This document shows, piece after piece, positions 51,230 through 61,389 of a DNA stretch of 64,000 bases (position 1 is the first letter of the stretch; the number at the start of each line of letters is the position of its first letter). Source of the stretch: Vibrio tapetis subsp. tapetis. Its GTDB lineage: Bacteria > Pseudomonadota > Gammaproteobacteria > Enterobacterales > Vibrionaceae. Below the pieces are notes generated by a model, which saw nothing but the letters and a program-made list of their open reading frames with translations, ran no database searches and was not told the DNA's origin. Both the position numbers and the translations under genes were made by a program. The stretch is from the NCBI RefSeq assembly GCF_900233005.1, contig NZ_LT960611.1:3162001-3226000 (forward strand), given 5' to 3'.

Positions 51230-52284
51230 TGACGCCTTTATTCAAGGAGTCGCCATCAGCACTCTGTATTTTGCGATTATCAGCCATTGGCGATGTCTGC
51301 AATACTGTTGCCGCAGTACAAGCAATACAAAGACAGTGGCCAGAAACTAAAATAACGTGGATAACGGGCAAGCTAGAAGCCAAACTTATTGGATCTCTAC
51401 CAAACATTGAAGTCATTGTGTTTGATAAGAAGCAGGGATTAAAAGGCTATCAGGTTCTTTGGAAAACACTAAAGAACCACCGTTTTGATGCCTTACTTCA
51501 CATGCAATATGCATTTCGCGCTAGCATCGCAACCTTGGGCATTAAAGCAAAATACAAGCTGGGATTTGACGCAAAGCGTAGCCAAGATTTTCAGCACCTG
51601 TTCACAAATGTTAAGGTGCCTTCACCTTCAGCACCACATGTGTTGGATGGCTTATTGGCTTTTGCACAAACACTTGGTGTGCAAGATATTACTCCTAAAT
51701 GGGCCATTCCTTACTCAGACCAAGAGTCTCGTTGGGCATTAGAGAATCTACAGACAGAATCATCTAACTTGGTGATTGTTCCTGCGGCCAGTAAAGGTTA
51801 TAAGAATTGGACCTGCGACGGGTATGTTGCACTAATTAAACATGCTCAAATCGCTGGCTGGAACGTGATTTTAGCTGGTAGCCCAGCTAAAATTGAACTC
51901 GAATTAGCCGAAGCTATTCAATGCAAACTCGCAAAGCCTGTGAACAATTTGGTTGGTAAAAGTAGCTTACTTGAAATGCTAGCGTTACTAGATAAAGCCC
52001 ATTTGGTTGTCGCTCCAGATACTGGCCCAGCTCACATGGCAAATGCTATGAATACTCCAGTAATCGGCCTTTACGCACACCATAATCCGGAACGAACTGG
52101 TCCTTATCAATATCAAAACTACGTGGTTTCTGCTTATGAAGAAGCAATCCAAGCTGAGACTGGCAAACCGTCTAACCAGCTAGCCTGGCGAACAAGAGTG
52201 AAAGATAAGTCAGCCATGCACCGTATCAGTGCCGACCGGGTTATTCGTATGTTTGATAAAGCGGTAGCTGATTTTTCTCTATAA
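51229..52284 (+). CDS. GT9 heptosyltransferase-family protein
   Basis: 351 aa. LCILRLSAIGDVCNTVAAVQAI starts the domain with Asp in IGDV; KITWITGKLEAKLIGSLPNIEV, LHMQYAFRASIATLGIKAKYKLGFD and VVAPDTGPAHMANAMNTPVIGLYAHHNPERTGPY are family motifs. It is a GT9 enzyme that probably uses ADP-heptose; whether it is the heptosyltransferase I cannot be decided here, since another GT9 gene lies at 53181-54230. Translationally coupled to the upstream GT-C gene. Confidence 0.85.
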   Translation: MTPLFKESPSALCILRLSAIGDVCNTVAAVQAIQRQWPETKITWITGKLEAKLIGSLPNIEVIVFDKKQGLKGYQVLWKTLKNHRFDALLHMQYAFRASIATLGIKAKYKLGFDAKRSQDFQHLFTNVKVPSPSAPHVLDGLLAFAQTLGVQDITPKWAIPYSDQESRWALENLQTESSNLVIVPAASKGYKNWTCDGYVALIKHAQIAGWNVILAGSPAKIELELAEAIQCKLAKPVNNLVGKSSLLEMLALLDKAHLVVAPDTGPAHMANAMNTPVIGLYAHHNPERTGPYQYQNYVVSAYEEAIQAETGKPSNQLAWRTRVKDKSAMHRISADRVIRMFDKAVADFSL

Positions 52285-52323
52285 CCCCGTTACACTAGCT
52301 TACCCAACATGAGAGGCATTCCA

Positions 52324-53097
52324 GTGAGCAAACCAACTTTAGCGGTCGCATTAATTGTAAAAAACGAAGCCGCACACCTTAAAGCATGTTTAGAAACCGT
52401 ACATGATTGGGTGGATGAAATTGTCGTTCTCGATTCTGGTAGCTCTGACGAAACGGAACAAGTTGCTCGAGAGTACACAAACAACTTCTTCGTGAATGCA
52501 GATTGGCCAGGCTTTGGGCCGCAGCGCAGAATCGCTCAAACTCACGTAACATCAGACTATGTTCTTTGGCTTGATGCCGATGAACGTATTACACCTGAAT
52601 TAAAGGCCAGCATACTGCAGGCCGTTGAGACTAATTCCTCTGATACTGTTTATCAATTTGCTCGACTAAGCTGGGTGTTTGGCCGCTATATCAAGCATTG
52701 CGGTTGGTACCCAGATCGCGTGTTAAGGCTTTACCCAACAAAACTAACACAATATACCGATGCTTTAGTCCACGAACGTGTGGAAGTAACCAAAGAAATG
52801 AAAGTGGCAAACCTTGAGGGTGATGCCATTCACTATACTTACAACGATGTGCATCATTATTTAGTGAAATCTGCCGGCTACGCCAAGGCCTGGGCTGACC
52901 AGCGTCAAAAGCGTGGCAAAAAAAGCAGCCTCAGCCAAGGCATTGTGCATGCTTTAGCCTGCTTTATTAAGATGTATATCTTAAAGGTGGGCTTTCTCGA
53001 CGGGAAGCAAGGGTTCTTACTTTCCCTGTTGTCTGCGCATTCTACTTTTGTGAAATACGCAGATTTATGGGTAAGAGAGCAAGAACAGAAAGATTAA
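52324..53097 (+). CDS. family 2 glycosyltransferase, LPS core (WaaE/LgtF-like)
   Basis: 257 aa from GTG 52324, which has AGAGG at 7 bp; an ATG at 52309 adds five residues. [43 protein letters not shown] is diagnostic of WaaE-type transferases, with [26 protein letters not shown] (DXD) near 80, then [13 protein letters not shown] and HERVEV. In other Gram-negatives this enzyme adds a beta-1,4-glucose to heptose I. The C-terminus has a membrane-associated helix. Confidence 0.82.
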   Translation: MSKPTLAVALIVKNEAAHLKACLETVHDWVDEIVVLDSGSSDETEQVAREYTNNFFVNADWPGFGPQRRIAQTHVTSDYVLWLDADERITPELKASILQAVETNSSDTVYQFARLSWVFGRYIKHCGWYPDRVLRLYPTKLTQYTDALVHERVEVTKEMKVANLEGDAIHYTYNDVHHYLVKSAGYAKAWADQRQKRGKKSSLSQGIVHALACFIKMYILKVGFLDGKQGFLLSLLSAHSTFVKYADLWVREQEQKD

Positions 53098-53160
53098 TTA
53101 CGGAATACAGAATTCGCTTTGCTCACTAGAATACGGAAAAGCAAAGCGGCATCGCTCTTA

Positions 53161-53204
53161 TAGCCTCTAGCCTCTAGCCTCTAGCCTCTAGCCTCTAGCC
53201 TCAA
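53161..53204. repeat. 7-bp tandem repeat beside GT9 gene
   Basis: Six units of agcctct follow a degenerate leader that includes gaattcgctttgctcacta. It reaches into the last codons of the GT9 gene at 53181. Confidence 0.9.
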
Positions 53205-54230
53205 TTTTTCAAAAACCCAACCCTTCAACTCAATCGTAATATCATTGATATCAATTCTCGCCATATCTTCTTGGCTTTGTTTATCACCCGCTTTCGGTGG
53301 ACAAAAAGCAATATGATTACCCTCTGAATTGATTGGTCGCCAGCGAAGTGGCGTCGCACTTCGCTTGCTTGGGAAAAAACCAACTGTTGGCACATCTAAG
53401 GTTGCAGCTATGTGTAGTGGTCCTGTAGAGCCTGCTATAAATAGATCTGCACAAGCAATTGAGCGAGTGAAGTCGACTAAACCTTCATTTTTATCATACA
53501 CAACCGCATTAATACCTTTTTGCTTTAATAGTACCTGAAGCTCTCTCGCTTTTTCTTCTTCCCCTGGTCCTGCTGTTAGTATGCACTCACTCTCAAGGTT
53601 TAGTTCTGAATAAAGCTGTGTGTACTGCTCTAGAGAAAGGTTATTCGCAGAGCCTCCACTACCTGCATGCAAGTAGATCCAAGGCCTACTCACATCAATC
53701 TCTAACGACTCCGACAGCTTTTTCTTTTGCATAGAAAGCTCTGATGAAGAAAAGCTCAAGTATGGAGAGGTAGGTTCCACAACATTGACATTCTGGTCGG
53801 CTAAGAAAGCTCGAATGAGGTCAAGGTTGTATTCATATTCAGGCTTGGCAGACTGAGAGCGATTTTGTTTAATTCGTTTGTTATAAAAGATTTGGGCGAG
53901 TTTAGTCGCTGGTGCTAAGCGGTATTTAATACCTGCTTGCCACACTAACAGAGCGTTATACGTCGTCGAAAACAAGTTAATAGAGGCGTCAAATTGCGCT
54001 GATTTTATCTGCTCAATCAGTTGTTTTTGTTCTGTTTTACTGCCTTTATTCGTTGGGTCAACCATTACTTCGTCTATCCAAGGGCAAAGCTCTGCTAACG
54101 CCTTGGTATAGTTTGGCACTAAAGCGGTAATATGACATTCTGGCATGGATTGTTTAAGCATCGCGAAGCTGGGCCACGCCAGCATGAAATCGCCAATTTT
54201 ATCGTTTCGGATCACCAAAATCTTTTTCAT
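53181..54230 (-). CDS. GT9 heptosyltransferase-family protein
   Basis: 349 aa. ILVIRNDKIGDFMLAWPSFAML gives the Asp-containing acceptor loop; ITALVPNYTKALAELCPWIDEV, SINLFSTTYNALLVWQAGIKYR, PWIYLHAGSGGSANN and FIAGSTGPLHIAATLDVPTVGFFP (donor site) are GT9 motifs. It is opposite in direction to the other core genes and convergent with the WaaE-like gene. Its last codons run into a heptamer repeat (tagcctc), so the C-terminus may vary between strains. Heptose position unknown. Confidence 0.87.
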   Translation of the reverse strand: MKKILVIRNDKIGDFMLAWPSFAMLKQSMPECHITALVPNYTKALAELCPWIDEVMVDPTNKGSKTEQKQLIEQIKSAQFDASINLFSTTYNALLVWQAGIKYRLAPATKLAQIFYNKRIKQNRSQSAKPEYEYNLDLIRAFLADQNVNVVEPTSPYLSFSSSELSMQKKKLSESLEIDVSRPWIYLHAGSGGSANNLSLEQYTQLYSELNLESECILTAGPGEEEKARELQVLLKQKGINAVVYDKNEGLVDFTRSIACADLFIAGSTGPLHIAATLDVPTVGFFPSKRSATPLRWRPINSEGNHIAFCPPKAGDKQSQEDMARIDINDITIELKGWVFEKLRLEARG

Positions 54231-54332
54231 ATCACACTCTCTATTCAGTCTGCCTCCATCATACCGACATAGATAACGAATTTTGAGTTTTATTTGCTAT
54301 GATGAGTTCAGATTAACAAATTAAAAGAGTAG

Positions 54333-54893
<561 letters not shown>

Positions 54894-54933
54894 TCTTAAG
54901 CTCGAACCTAAAGATCACAGTGAAGAAGCCACC

Positions 54934-55758
54934 CTATGATTCTTCATCAAATGGCTGACATTTCGAACAATAAAACGTATTTCGTTGGCCAATTTTAAGT
55001 GCTTCAATCAAGGTTCCACAAATGGGGCATGGCTTGCCTGCTCTGCCATACACTTGCAACTCTTGTGCGAAGTAACCTGGCTTGCCATCAACTTGGTTAA
55101 AATCTTTTAGAGTGGTTCCACCTTGCTTAATAGCCGTAGCAAGTACTGACTTAATGTCATTAACCAATTGTAAAAATTGATTTTTAGTTAACTGCCCGGC
55201 CGGTGTTTTAGGGTGAATATTTGAGTTGAATAACGCTTCGTTAGCGTAAATATTCCCCACTCCAACGACAACTTTGTTATCCATCACAAATTGCTTAATG
55301 ACGACTTTCTTGCTGCTAGCTTTTGCACACAAGTATTCTGCATCAAATTCATCCGTCAGTGGCTCTGGGCCCATATTGTCTAACAGTTTATGCGATTCAC
55401 CTTCCCCGATGAATAACCACGAACCGAACCGACGCGGGTCGTTATAACGAAGCACTTTGCCGTTTTTAAGGATCAAATCAACATGGTCATGTTTTCCAGC
55501 GTCAATGAATGTATCTAATACTCGCAAGCTGCCAGACATGCCTAAGTGGATCATCGCACTGCCTTTTTGAGTTTCAACCAGCAGATATTTAGCACGGCGA
55601 GAGATGCTATTTATTTTTTCACCGACTAAGTCTTGCAACTCTTCCGGCACAGCCCAACGTAACTTTGGCTGTCGCACCACGATTGATTCGATAGTTTGCC
55701 CAACCAAGTGAGGACTAATCCCCATTCGGCTGACTTCGACTTCTGGTAATTCTGGCAT
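54934..55758 (-). CDS. mutM: formamidopyrimidine-DNA glycosylase (Fpg)
   Basis: 274 aa. Removes 8-oxoguanine and FapyG and cuts the abasic site. [12 protein letters not shown] supplies the N-terminal Pro nucleophile and Glu; [10 protein letters not shown] holds the Lys; [32 protein letters not shown] and the C-terminal zinc finger [20 protein letters not shown] then CSKC are all present. Length is about five above E. coli. Good ribosome site (AAAGGATT) before the ATG. Confidence 0.97.
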   Translation of the reverse strand: MPELPEVEVSRMGISPHLVGQTIESIVVRQPKLRWAVPEELQDLVGEKINSISRRAKYLLVETQKGSAMIHLGMSGSLRVLDTFIDAGKHDHVDLILKNGKVLRYNDPRRFGSWLFIGEGESHKLLDNMGPEPLTDEFDAEYLCAKASSKKVVIKQFVMDNKVVVGVGNIYANEALFNSNIHPKTPAGQLTKNQFLQLVNDIKSVLATAIKQGGTTLKDFNQVDGKPGYFAQELQVYGRAGKPCPICGTLIEALKIGQRNTFYCSKCQPFDEES

Positions 55759-55891
55759 AAAAAATCCTTTAGTTAAGATCGAAGGTTACAGAATTCGCAG
55801 TGCTAACTAGAACACAGAAATAGCAGAGACTAGAGTCTAGATCACTTCGCTGCTAGTAAGAGTAAAAACCTTAGATTACTGTGCGCTGTTA

Positions 55892-55932
55892 GTAGATCCC
55901 GGACATCTCGTTCCTCGATTCCGGGATGACGA
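55892..55932 (+). repeat. palindromic hairpin repeat with compensatory change
   Basis: Stem ATCCCGGA/TCCGGGAT: compared with ATCTCGGA/TCCGAGAT in the other copies, both arms changed together, so base pairing is kept. Confidence 0.93.
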
Positions 55933-55998
55933 TATGGTTGATTAACACCATAACGCTTTTGCTTTTCTAGCTTCTAAAGCGAGCCTACGGGTACTCTG

Positions 55999-56032
55999 TA
56001 ACCTATAACCTATAACCTATAACCTATAACCT
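55999..56032. repeat. 7-bp tandem repeat
   Basis: Unit taaccta, close to five copies, directly followed by gtgagcacagcgaattc. Confidence 0.9.
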
Positions 56033-56056
56033 AGTGAGCACAGCGAATTCTCTTTT

Positions 56057-56533
56057 TTATTCAAACGAAAACAAATACCCCTCATCCACCGAAACCGCCA
56101 ACCATTGCTTGTCCCAATTCTGAAATAGCCAAAACTGTGGGGTTTTGTAGTAGGTTACGCGCTGGGGTTCTTCTTGCTCTTGATACCAGACTTCTATTGT
56201 GTGAGCAGCCGATAGGTTAGGTTTTAGTTGTTCGAAAGTTTTGTTATCAACAGGCGTCCCTTGCAAAGACTGCCAGCGATTAATGGCTTGCTCAGGAGAA
56301 AGAGTGAGTAAACGAGTGGACTGCCAATCACTGCCATCAAACTCTAGTGACCATTTAGGAAAATGGAGCGCGGTAGGCTGCCATTTTGAATTGAGTATAA
56401 AAGGTAAGGTCACTTCAGGTTCGACGCCTAGATTAAAGTGCTCTCGTAGAACACTGGGGGCATTGATCAAAGCAATAAAGACTAAGATCGAGATGATCAT
56501 AACGTTGTTCCATCCACGCCGACTTAATTTCAT
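56057..56533 (-). CDS. uncharacterised membrane-anchored protein
   Basis: 158 aa, not recognised. One N-terminal transmembrane helix (NNVMIISILVFIALINAPSVL, residues about 9-29) followed by a soluble domain with many Trp residues (NSKWQPTALHFPKWSLEFDGSDW, LTLSPEQAINRWQSLQG, TIEVWYQEQEEPQRVTYYK, FWLFQNWDKQWLAVSV). Probably periplasmic. It lies between rpmG and mutM in the same direction as both, flanked by tandem repeats. Function unknown. Confidence 0.7.
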   Translation of the reverse strand: MKLSRRGWNNVMIISILVFIALINAPSVLREHFNLGVEPEVTLPFILNSKWQPTALHFPKWSLEFDGSDWQSTRLLTLSPEQAINRWQSLQGTPVDNKTFEQLKPNLSAAHTIEVWYQEQEEPQRVTYYKTPQFWLFQNWDKQWLAVSVDEGYLFSFE

Positions 56534-56546
56534 ATCCTTCCCCTCA

Positions 56547-56575
56547 CCGTAACCCGTAACCCGTAACCCGTAACC
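56547..56575. repeat. 8-bp tandem repeat
   Basis: Unit cgtaaccc, nearly four copies, about 15 bp upstream of the ATG at 56533. Confidence 0.88.
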
Positions 56576-56645
56576 ATAGTAAAGGACACTGTTAAAATAA
56601 ACACCTACTTTAGGTTAATCCATTTACTCACTTTTCTTCAGGCAA

Positions 56646-56675
56646 TAAAAAACCCAGCTAAAAGCTGGGTTTTTA
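56646..56675 (-). terminator. terminator after rpmG
   Basis: AAAACCCAGCT and AGCTGGGTTTT form an 11-bp stem round a 3-base loop, with A and T runs on either side so that it can work in both directions. Confidence 0.94.
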
Positions 56676-56702
56676 ACACTTTACAAAGGTCGTTAGAATC
56701 AA

Positions 56703-56870
56703 TTACTTGATTTTAGCTTCTTTGTACATAACGTGCTGGCGTACTACTGGATCAAATTTCTTGATCTCAAATTTGCCTGGCATGTTACGTTTGTTTTTGT
56801 CAGTTGTGTAGAAGTGACCTGTTCCAGCAGAAGATACTAGACGGATTTTCTCACGAATGCCTTTAGCCAT
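56703..56870 (-). CDS. rpmG: 50S ribosomal protein L33
   Basis: 55 aa, the typical size. [20 protein letters not shown], then [20 protein letters not shown] and [14 protein letters not shown] match gammaproteobacterial L33, the variant without zinc-binding Cys residues. AAGAGGAATTGAACA provides the ribosome site. 13 bp after rpmB, the standard rpmB-rpmG operon, with its own terminator. Confidence 0.97.
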   Translation of the reverse strand: MAKGIREKIRLVSSAGTGHFYTTDKNKRNMPGKFEIKKFDPVVRQHVMYKEAKIK

Positions 56871-56883
56871 TGTTCAATTCCTC

Positions 56884-57120
56884 TTATACGTTCTCGCCAC
56901 GAGCACGGATATCAACAAGAACAGCTTCGATGCCTTTCTTATCAATAATACGCATGCCTTTAGCAGTTAGACGTAGTTTAACAAAGCGCTTTTCGCCTTC
57001 TACCCAGAAACGGTGAGTTTGTAGGTTCGGCAGAAAACGACGCTTAGTAGCATTTCGTGCGTGTGAACGGTTGTTACCCGTTACAGGACGCTTACCAGTT
57101 ACTTGGCATACTCGGGACAT
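56884..57120 (-). CDS. rpmB: 50S ribosomal protein L28
   Basis: 78 aa. [33 protein letters not shown] and [22 protein letters not shown] are characteristic of L28. First gene of the rpmB-rpmG operon, with a consensus-like promoter at 57250-57278 and a leader of about 120 nt. Confidence 0.97.
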   Translation of the reverse strand: MSRVCQVTGKRPVTGNNRSHARNATKRRFLPNLQTHRFWVEGEKRFVKLRLTAKGMRIIDKKGIEAVLVDIRARGENV

Positions 57121-57626
57121 GAATGTCTCTCCAAATCGTTTCAGCTCGATATCAACCTTGGTTGCCGAACCTCTCTATCTATCATAAATAAAAGACGTGA
57201 GGTCAAAAACCGTTATGGAATATCCATACAAGGCTATCAAAGGTCGCGCATTATACTAACTTGATACGCATTGCTCAAGACCCGAACAGATCCTTTTTAA
57301 GGATTTTCGTGATCTTTTTTGAACAGAGCTGATTTAGGTTCATAAATTAGTGCGGGGGATGATAGCAGATTTTGAAAAAAAGCTAAGCTTTTTTTTAAAA
57401 TAGATGCTAACCGCATAAATTAGAGCGGACTTCGTCCTTTGAGAATACAGAGACGGGCTACGCCCTAAGATTACAGAGAGCGAAAAAACTAGAACAGTCG
57501 CAAGCTCCTTTCGAGAAACGAGACCGCTTCGCTCCTATAACAACAAAGATAAATGCACGATCTCAACTTTTTCTCTTCATAGTTTCTAGTTTCTTAGTGA
57601 GCATAGCGAATTCTTCCCCTTCCCCC
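57121..57626. other. intergenic region between rpmB and radC
   Basis: About 500 bases. Contains the rpmB promoter, a leader, and from about 57420 small inverted pieces (ggacttcgtcc, gggctacgccc, gaccgcttcgctcc) and the dispersed motif gtgagcatagcgaattc near 57597-57613. These look like degenerate dispersed repeats. No gene. Confidence 0.7.
57250..57278 (-). promoter_or_regulatory. rpmB-rpmG promoter
   Basis: TTGAGC and TATAAT with a 17-bp spacer on the minus strand, followed by GCGCGACC, a G/C-rich discriminator typical of stringently controlled ribosomal promoters. Confidence 0.85.
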
Positions 57627-58301
57627 CTAAATCCACCCCCTCTCAGCAAACGACACAACTTCCCCATCCCCGATAACAAAGTGGTCCAATATTCGAACAT
57701 CGATTAACGCGGTGGCATCTGAAAGGCGGCGGGTGATGCGTCTGTCTGCTTGGCTGGGTTCTGCAACGCCTGATGGGTGGTTGTGGGCAAGGATCAGCGC
57801 GGCGGCATTATGGTGCAACGCACGTTTGACGACTTCTCGTGGGTAAACACTGGCGGCATCTATTGTGCCTTCAAATAAAATCTCATCACTGACGACTCGG
57901 TGCTGGTTATCAAGAAACAAAACGAAAAAGGCTTCTCGATGACGATCTCGGAGTATAGAAGAGAGGTAAAGCTTGGTTTGTTCCGGGCTTGTCAGCGCAT
58001 CTCCCCGTTTTAGAGTTTCAGCAAGGTAACGCTGGGTCATTTCTAGTACGGCTTGCAATTGTACGTAGGTAGCCTCCCCTAGGCCTTTATGTCTGCAAAA
58101 CTGATCTTGGGTAGCGGAAAATAAGGCTCTTAGCGAGCCGCAATCTTTTAATAAAAAGTCGGCAAGCTCTAATACGTTCATGCCTTTTGTGCCCGTTCTT
58201 AAAAAGATAGCCAGCAGCTCTGCATCGGTCAAAGACTTAGGCCCATGGGTTAGTAGCTTTTCTCTTGGCATGGATTCGGTGGGAATGGATTTCACGCTCA
58301 T
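57627..58301 (-). CDS. radC: RadC/JAB-domain protein
   Basis: 224 aa from ATG 58301, which has AGGAG at 7 bp; the frame is open to 58334. N-terminal helix-hairpin-helix-like region ([34 protein letters not shown]) and a C-terminal JAB/MPN metalloprotease-like domain with [14 protein letters not shown] (His-x-His and Asp) near residue 173 and [11 protein letters not shown] at the end. Its biochemical function is not established despite the name. Divergent from coaBC, the usual order. Confidence 0.95.
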   Translation of the reverse strand: MSVKSIPTESMPREKLLTHGPKSLTDAELLAIFLRTGTKGMNVLELADFLLKDCGSLRALFSATQDQFCRHKGLGEATYVQLQAVLEMTQRYLAETLKRGDALTSPEQTKLYLSSILRDRHREAFFVLFLDNQHRVVSDEILFEGTIDAASVYPREVVKRALHHNAAALILAHNHPSGVAEPSQADRRITRRLSDATALIDVRILDHFVIGDGEVVSFAERGWI

Positions 58302-58548
58302 CAGTTGGCTCCTCATTTTTCTTTTAAACAGCACGCTTAAAATTTGAGAGCAAATTTGATTTAACTTGTTAGGATCAGGCTCATGCCTTGGTGTAATTGA
58401 TAAGTTTAAGAAGTATGAGCATTGAGGACTTATGTTTACTCCTCAAATTTCTCGGTTTTAAAGCTCCCGTCCTCTATCAGTAAATAGCGAATTCCAAAAA
58501 AAATCAGGCTTATGCTAAAGTAGCGGCAGAAAATTTGGAGAGTTAAAC

Positions 58549-59754
58549 ATGCAAACACTTGCTGGAAAGAAAATTCTTGTTGGTATCAGTGGTGGTATCG
58601 CGGCTTATAAATGTGCCGAGTTAACACGCAGGTTAATCGAGCGTGGCGCAGAAGTCCGTATCGTGATGACCAATGCGGCAAAAGAATTCATTACGCCACT
58701 CACGCTACAAGCGGTTTCGGGTCACCCGGTCTCTGAAAGCTTATTTGATCCTGCTGCAGAAGCTTCTATGGGTCATATAGAGTTAGCAAAGTGGGCTGAC
58801 TTAGTGCTTTTAACACCAGCAACGGCTGATCTTATTGCTCGTATTTCGGCTGGTATGGGTAATGACTTATTATCGACGCTAGTGCTTGCGACTGACTCTC
58901 CGGTTGCTGTTTCTCCTGCGATGAATCAGCAGATGTATGCCAATGTGGCCACTCAAGAAAACATAGCGACGTTAACTCGCCGCGGCTTTTATATTTGGGG
59001 CCCAGCTTCTGGCGAACAAGCCTGTGGTGATGTTGGCCAAGGTAGAATGTTGGAGCCAATGCAGTTAGTTAATCACTGTGAAGCGTTCTTTCAACCTAAA
59101 GTGCTGCTAGGAAAATCTGTCGTGATTACCGCAGGCCCGACACGCGAAGCGATTGATCCTGTGCGCTACATCAGCAACCACAGTTCAGGGAAAATGGGCT
59201 TTGCCATCGCTAAAGCCGCAGCCGAGCAAGGTGCACAAGTGACCTTGATCAGTGGCCCGGTATCACTGCCAACACCTGCAAACGTTACCCGCATTAATGT
59301 CGATAGCGCTGAACAAATGCATGCTGCAGCAATGGAACACGCGCCAAAGCACGATATTTTTGTTGGCTGCGCTGCCGTTGCTGATTACCGACCAGCAAAT
59401 ATCGCCGAGCAAAAAATTAAGAAAACTGACGACAGCGATGAAATGACCATCACCATGGTTAAGAACCCAGACATCATCGCCTCTGTTGCCGCACTCACCG
59501 AAAACCGCCCTTTTACCGTCGGTTTTGCCGCTGAAACTCAAGATGTAGAAAGCTACGCTCGCGGTAAGCTTGCACGAAAAAACCTCGATCTTATCTGTGC
59601 CAACGATGTCTCTGTGGCTGGCCTAGGTTTTAACTCGGAAGACAACGCACTGCATCTTTATTGGCAAGGGGGGGATAAAGCACTTCCTCTAGCAAGTAAG
59701 GCGTTGTTGGGGCAGGCGCTTATGAGTGAGATTGGGGAGAGACTGAAAGGCTAG
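58549..59754 (+). CDS. coaBC: bifunctional phosphopantothenoylcysteine synthetase/decarboxylase
   Basis: 401 aa. The CoaC part (1-190) has [44 protein letters not shown] and SPAMNQQMY with FMN and active-site residues; the CoaB part has [45 protein letters not shown] and [10 protein letters not shown]. It forms 4'-phosphopantetheine from phosphopantothenate and cysteine. GGAGAG precedes the ATG. Confidence 0.97.
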   Translation: MQTLAGKKILVGISGGIAAYKCAELTRRLIERGAEVRIVMTNAAKEFITPLTLQAVSGHPVSESLFDPAAEASMGHIELAKWADLVLLTPATADLIARISAGMGNDLLSTLVLATDSPVAVSPAMNQQMYANVATQENIATLTRRGFYIWGPASGEQACGDVGQGRMLEPMQLVNHCEAFFQPKVLLGKSVVITAGPTREAIDPVRYISNHSSGKMGFAIAKAAAEQGAQVTLISGPVSLPTPANVTRINVDSAEQMHAAAMEHAPKHDIFVGCAAVADYRPANIAEQKIKKTDDSDEMTITMVKNPDIIASVAALTENRPFTVGFAAETQDVESYARGKLARKNLDLICANDVSVAGLGFNSEDNALHLYWQGGDKALPLASKALLGQALMSEIGERLKG

Positions 59755-59923
59755 AGGCTAAGGGCAACTAATGCCTTTTGCCTTCCGCCCGCCCCCAACA
59801 AGCGAAGCGAACCCTCATTTCACTCTTTTACAAACAAAATCAGGCACTCATCACTGGCTACTATGTCAGGCTAAGGTTAAAATGCCGTTTGGTTATTAGC
59901 GCCGTAGATAAGGAACAAATTAC

Positions 59924-60514
59924 ATGGCCGGTACAAAACGCTCTAATCGTCGTGAAGAGATTCTGCAAGCTCTTGCTCAAATGCTGGAATCGACAGACGG
60001 CGCTTCCCGTATCACGACGGCAAAACTGGCTAAACATGTAGGTGTTTCTGAAGCGGCTTTATATCGTCATTTCCCTAGTAAAGCTCGTATGTTTGAAGGG
60101 CTGATTGAGTTTATCGAAGAAGCGTTGATGTCTCGGATCAATCGAATTTTAGATGAAGAAAAAGACACGCTAGAGCGTATTCGTTTGGTTCTCCAACTGA
60201 TATTAGTCTTTTCTGAGCGTAACCCTGGGCTCACCCGTATTCTTTCTGGTCACGCATTGATGTTTGAAAATGAACGCCTTCGCGAGCGAATCAACCAATT
60301 GTTTGAACGCATTGAAACGCAACTGCGCCAGATCTTACGTGAGAGAAAAATACGTGAAGGTAAATCTTTCCCTGTAGATGAAAAAATCTTAGCGACACAA
60401 CTGTTAGGCCAAGTAGAAGGCAGCCTCAATCGCTTTGTACGCTCAGACTTTAAATACCAACCTACCGCCAATTTTGAGGAATACTGGGCGCTACTAAGTG
60501 CACAGATTCAATAG
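59924..60514 (+). CDS. slmA: nucleoid occlusion factor SlmA
   Basis: 196 aa TetR-like DNA-binding protein. [58 protein letters not shown] is the HTH and matches SlmA closely. It binds chromosomal SBS sites and blocks FtsZ assembly over the nucleoid. Its place after coaBC is conserved. 5 bp before the next gene. Confidence 0.95.
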   Translation: MAGTKRSNRREEILQALAQMLESTDGASRITTAKLAKHVGVSEAALYRHFPSKARMFEGLIEFIEEALMSRINRILDEEKDTLERIRLVLQLILVFSERNPGLTRILSGHALMFENERLRERINQLFERIETQLRQILRERKIREGKSFPVDEKILATQLLGQVEGSLNRFVRSDFKYQPTANFEEYWALLSAQIQ

Positions 60515-60519
60515 AGCTT

Positions 60520-61389
60520 ATGAAGAACAATAAACCACAAGTAACGCTGATAATCGCGTTTTATAACAATATCACTGCACTAGACCTGATCTTTCAGTCA
60601 CTCGCAGCTCAATCTATACAGTGCTTTGAGGTGATTATTGCTGATGATGGTTCTAAGCCCGACGCTGTAGATTTTATTCGTGCCGCTATGGAAAGCCAGC
60701 CATTTACCATCAAACATGTTTGGCATGAAGACAGCGGCTTTCGTAAGAATCGCATTCTAAACCATGCCGTCTTGGCGTCAGAAAGTGATTATTTGATCTT
60801 TATCGATGGTGATTGCATTCCTCAACAGCACTTCATTGAAGATCATTTTTTATCCAGAAAACCAAACTCTGTCATGTGCGGACGAAGAGTGGATTTATCC
60901 GAAATTGCAACTCAAAAATTTATGCAGTCGTCATCCCCGGAGAACTTTTTCCATGACAACCGGTGGGCATTAATGCGGAACTATATTTTTGGGAGAGGCT
61001 CTCAGAAAGAAAAAGGAAAGAACCTTGAAAAAGGGTTTCGCGTAACTTCCAAGTTGATGAGAAAATTGTTGGTGACATCTAAGCCTAAAGGCATTGTTGG
61101 CTGTAATTTTTCTTTATATAAGTCTGACCTTGTTAAAGTTAACGGCTTCGACATGCGATATGAGGCAGCTGCAGTAGGTGAGGATACCGACGTAGACTAC
61201 CGCTTATCTCTTATTGGGCTTAAAAACGTGCCACTTTTTTATAAAGCAGTCCAACTCCACCTTTATCACAGGATCCTTGAGAGAGAGACTATCAACGACG
61301 AGATTTTTGCAGACACAATCAAGGCCAAAAGAGTGCAAGCCCAACTTGGACTTAAAGAAATAGAACGAGAAATCTATGACAAAAAATAA
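60520..61389 (+). CDS. family 2 glycosyltransferase
   Basis: 289 aa. VTLIIAFYNNITALDLIFQSLAAQ, IIADDGSKPDAVDFI, HEDSGFRKNRILNHAVLASESDYLIFIDGDCIP (the DGD metal site near residue 98) and GCNFSLYKSDLVKVNGFDMRYEAAAVGEDTDVDYRL (ED motif) form a complete GT-A domain. It probably acts in LPS modification, since it overlaps the LpxL-type gene by 14 bp. Donor and acceptor unknown. Confidence 0.88.
   Translation: MKNNKPQVTLIIAFYNNITALDLIFQSLAAQSIQCFEVIIADDGSKPDAVDFIRAAMESQPFTIKHVWHEDSGFRKNRILNHAVLASESDYLIFIDGDCIPQQHFIEDHFLSRKPNSVMCGRRVDLSEIATQKFMQSSSPENFFHDNRWALMRNYIFGRGSQKEKGKNLEKGFRVTSKLMRKLLVTSKPKGIVGCNFSLYKSDLVKVNGFDMRYEAAAVGEDTDVDYRLSLIGLKNVPLFYKAVQLHLYHRILERETINDEIFADTIKAKRVQAQLGLKEIEREIYDKK

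Larger units (their letters stand above)
55759..56056. other. repeat-rich gap between mutM and the small membrane protein gene
   Basis: About 300 bases: gaattcgcagtgctaactag near 55793, the hairpin repeat at 55892-55932, the heptamer array at 55999-56032 and gtgagcacagcgaattc after it. No gene. Confidence 0.75.
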
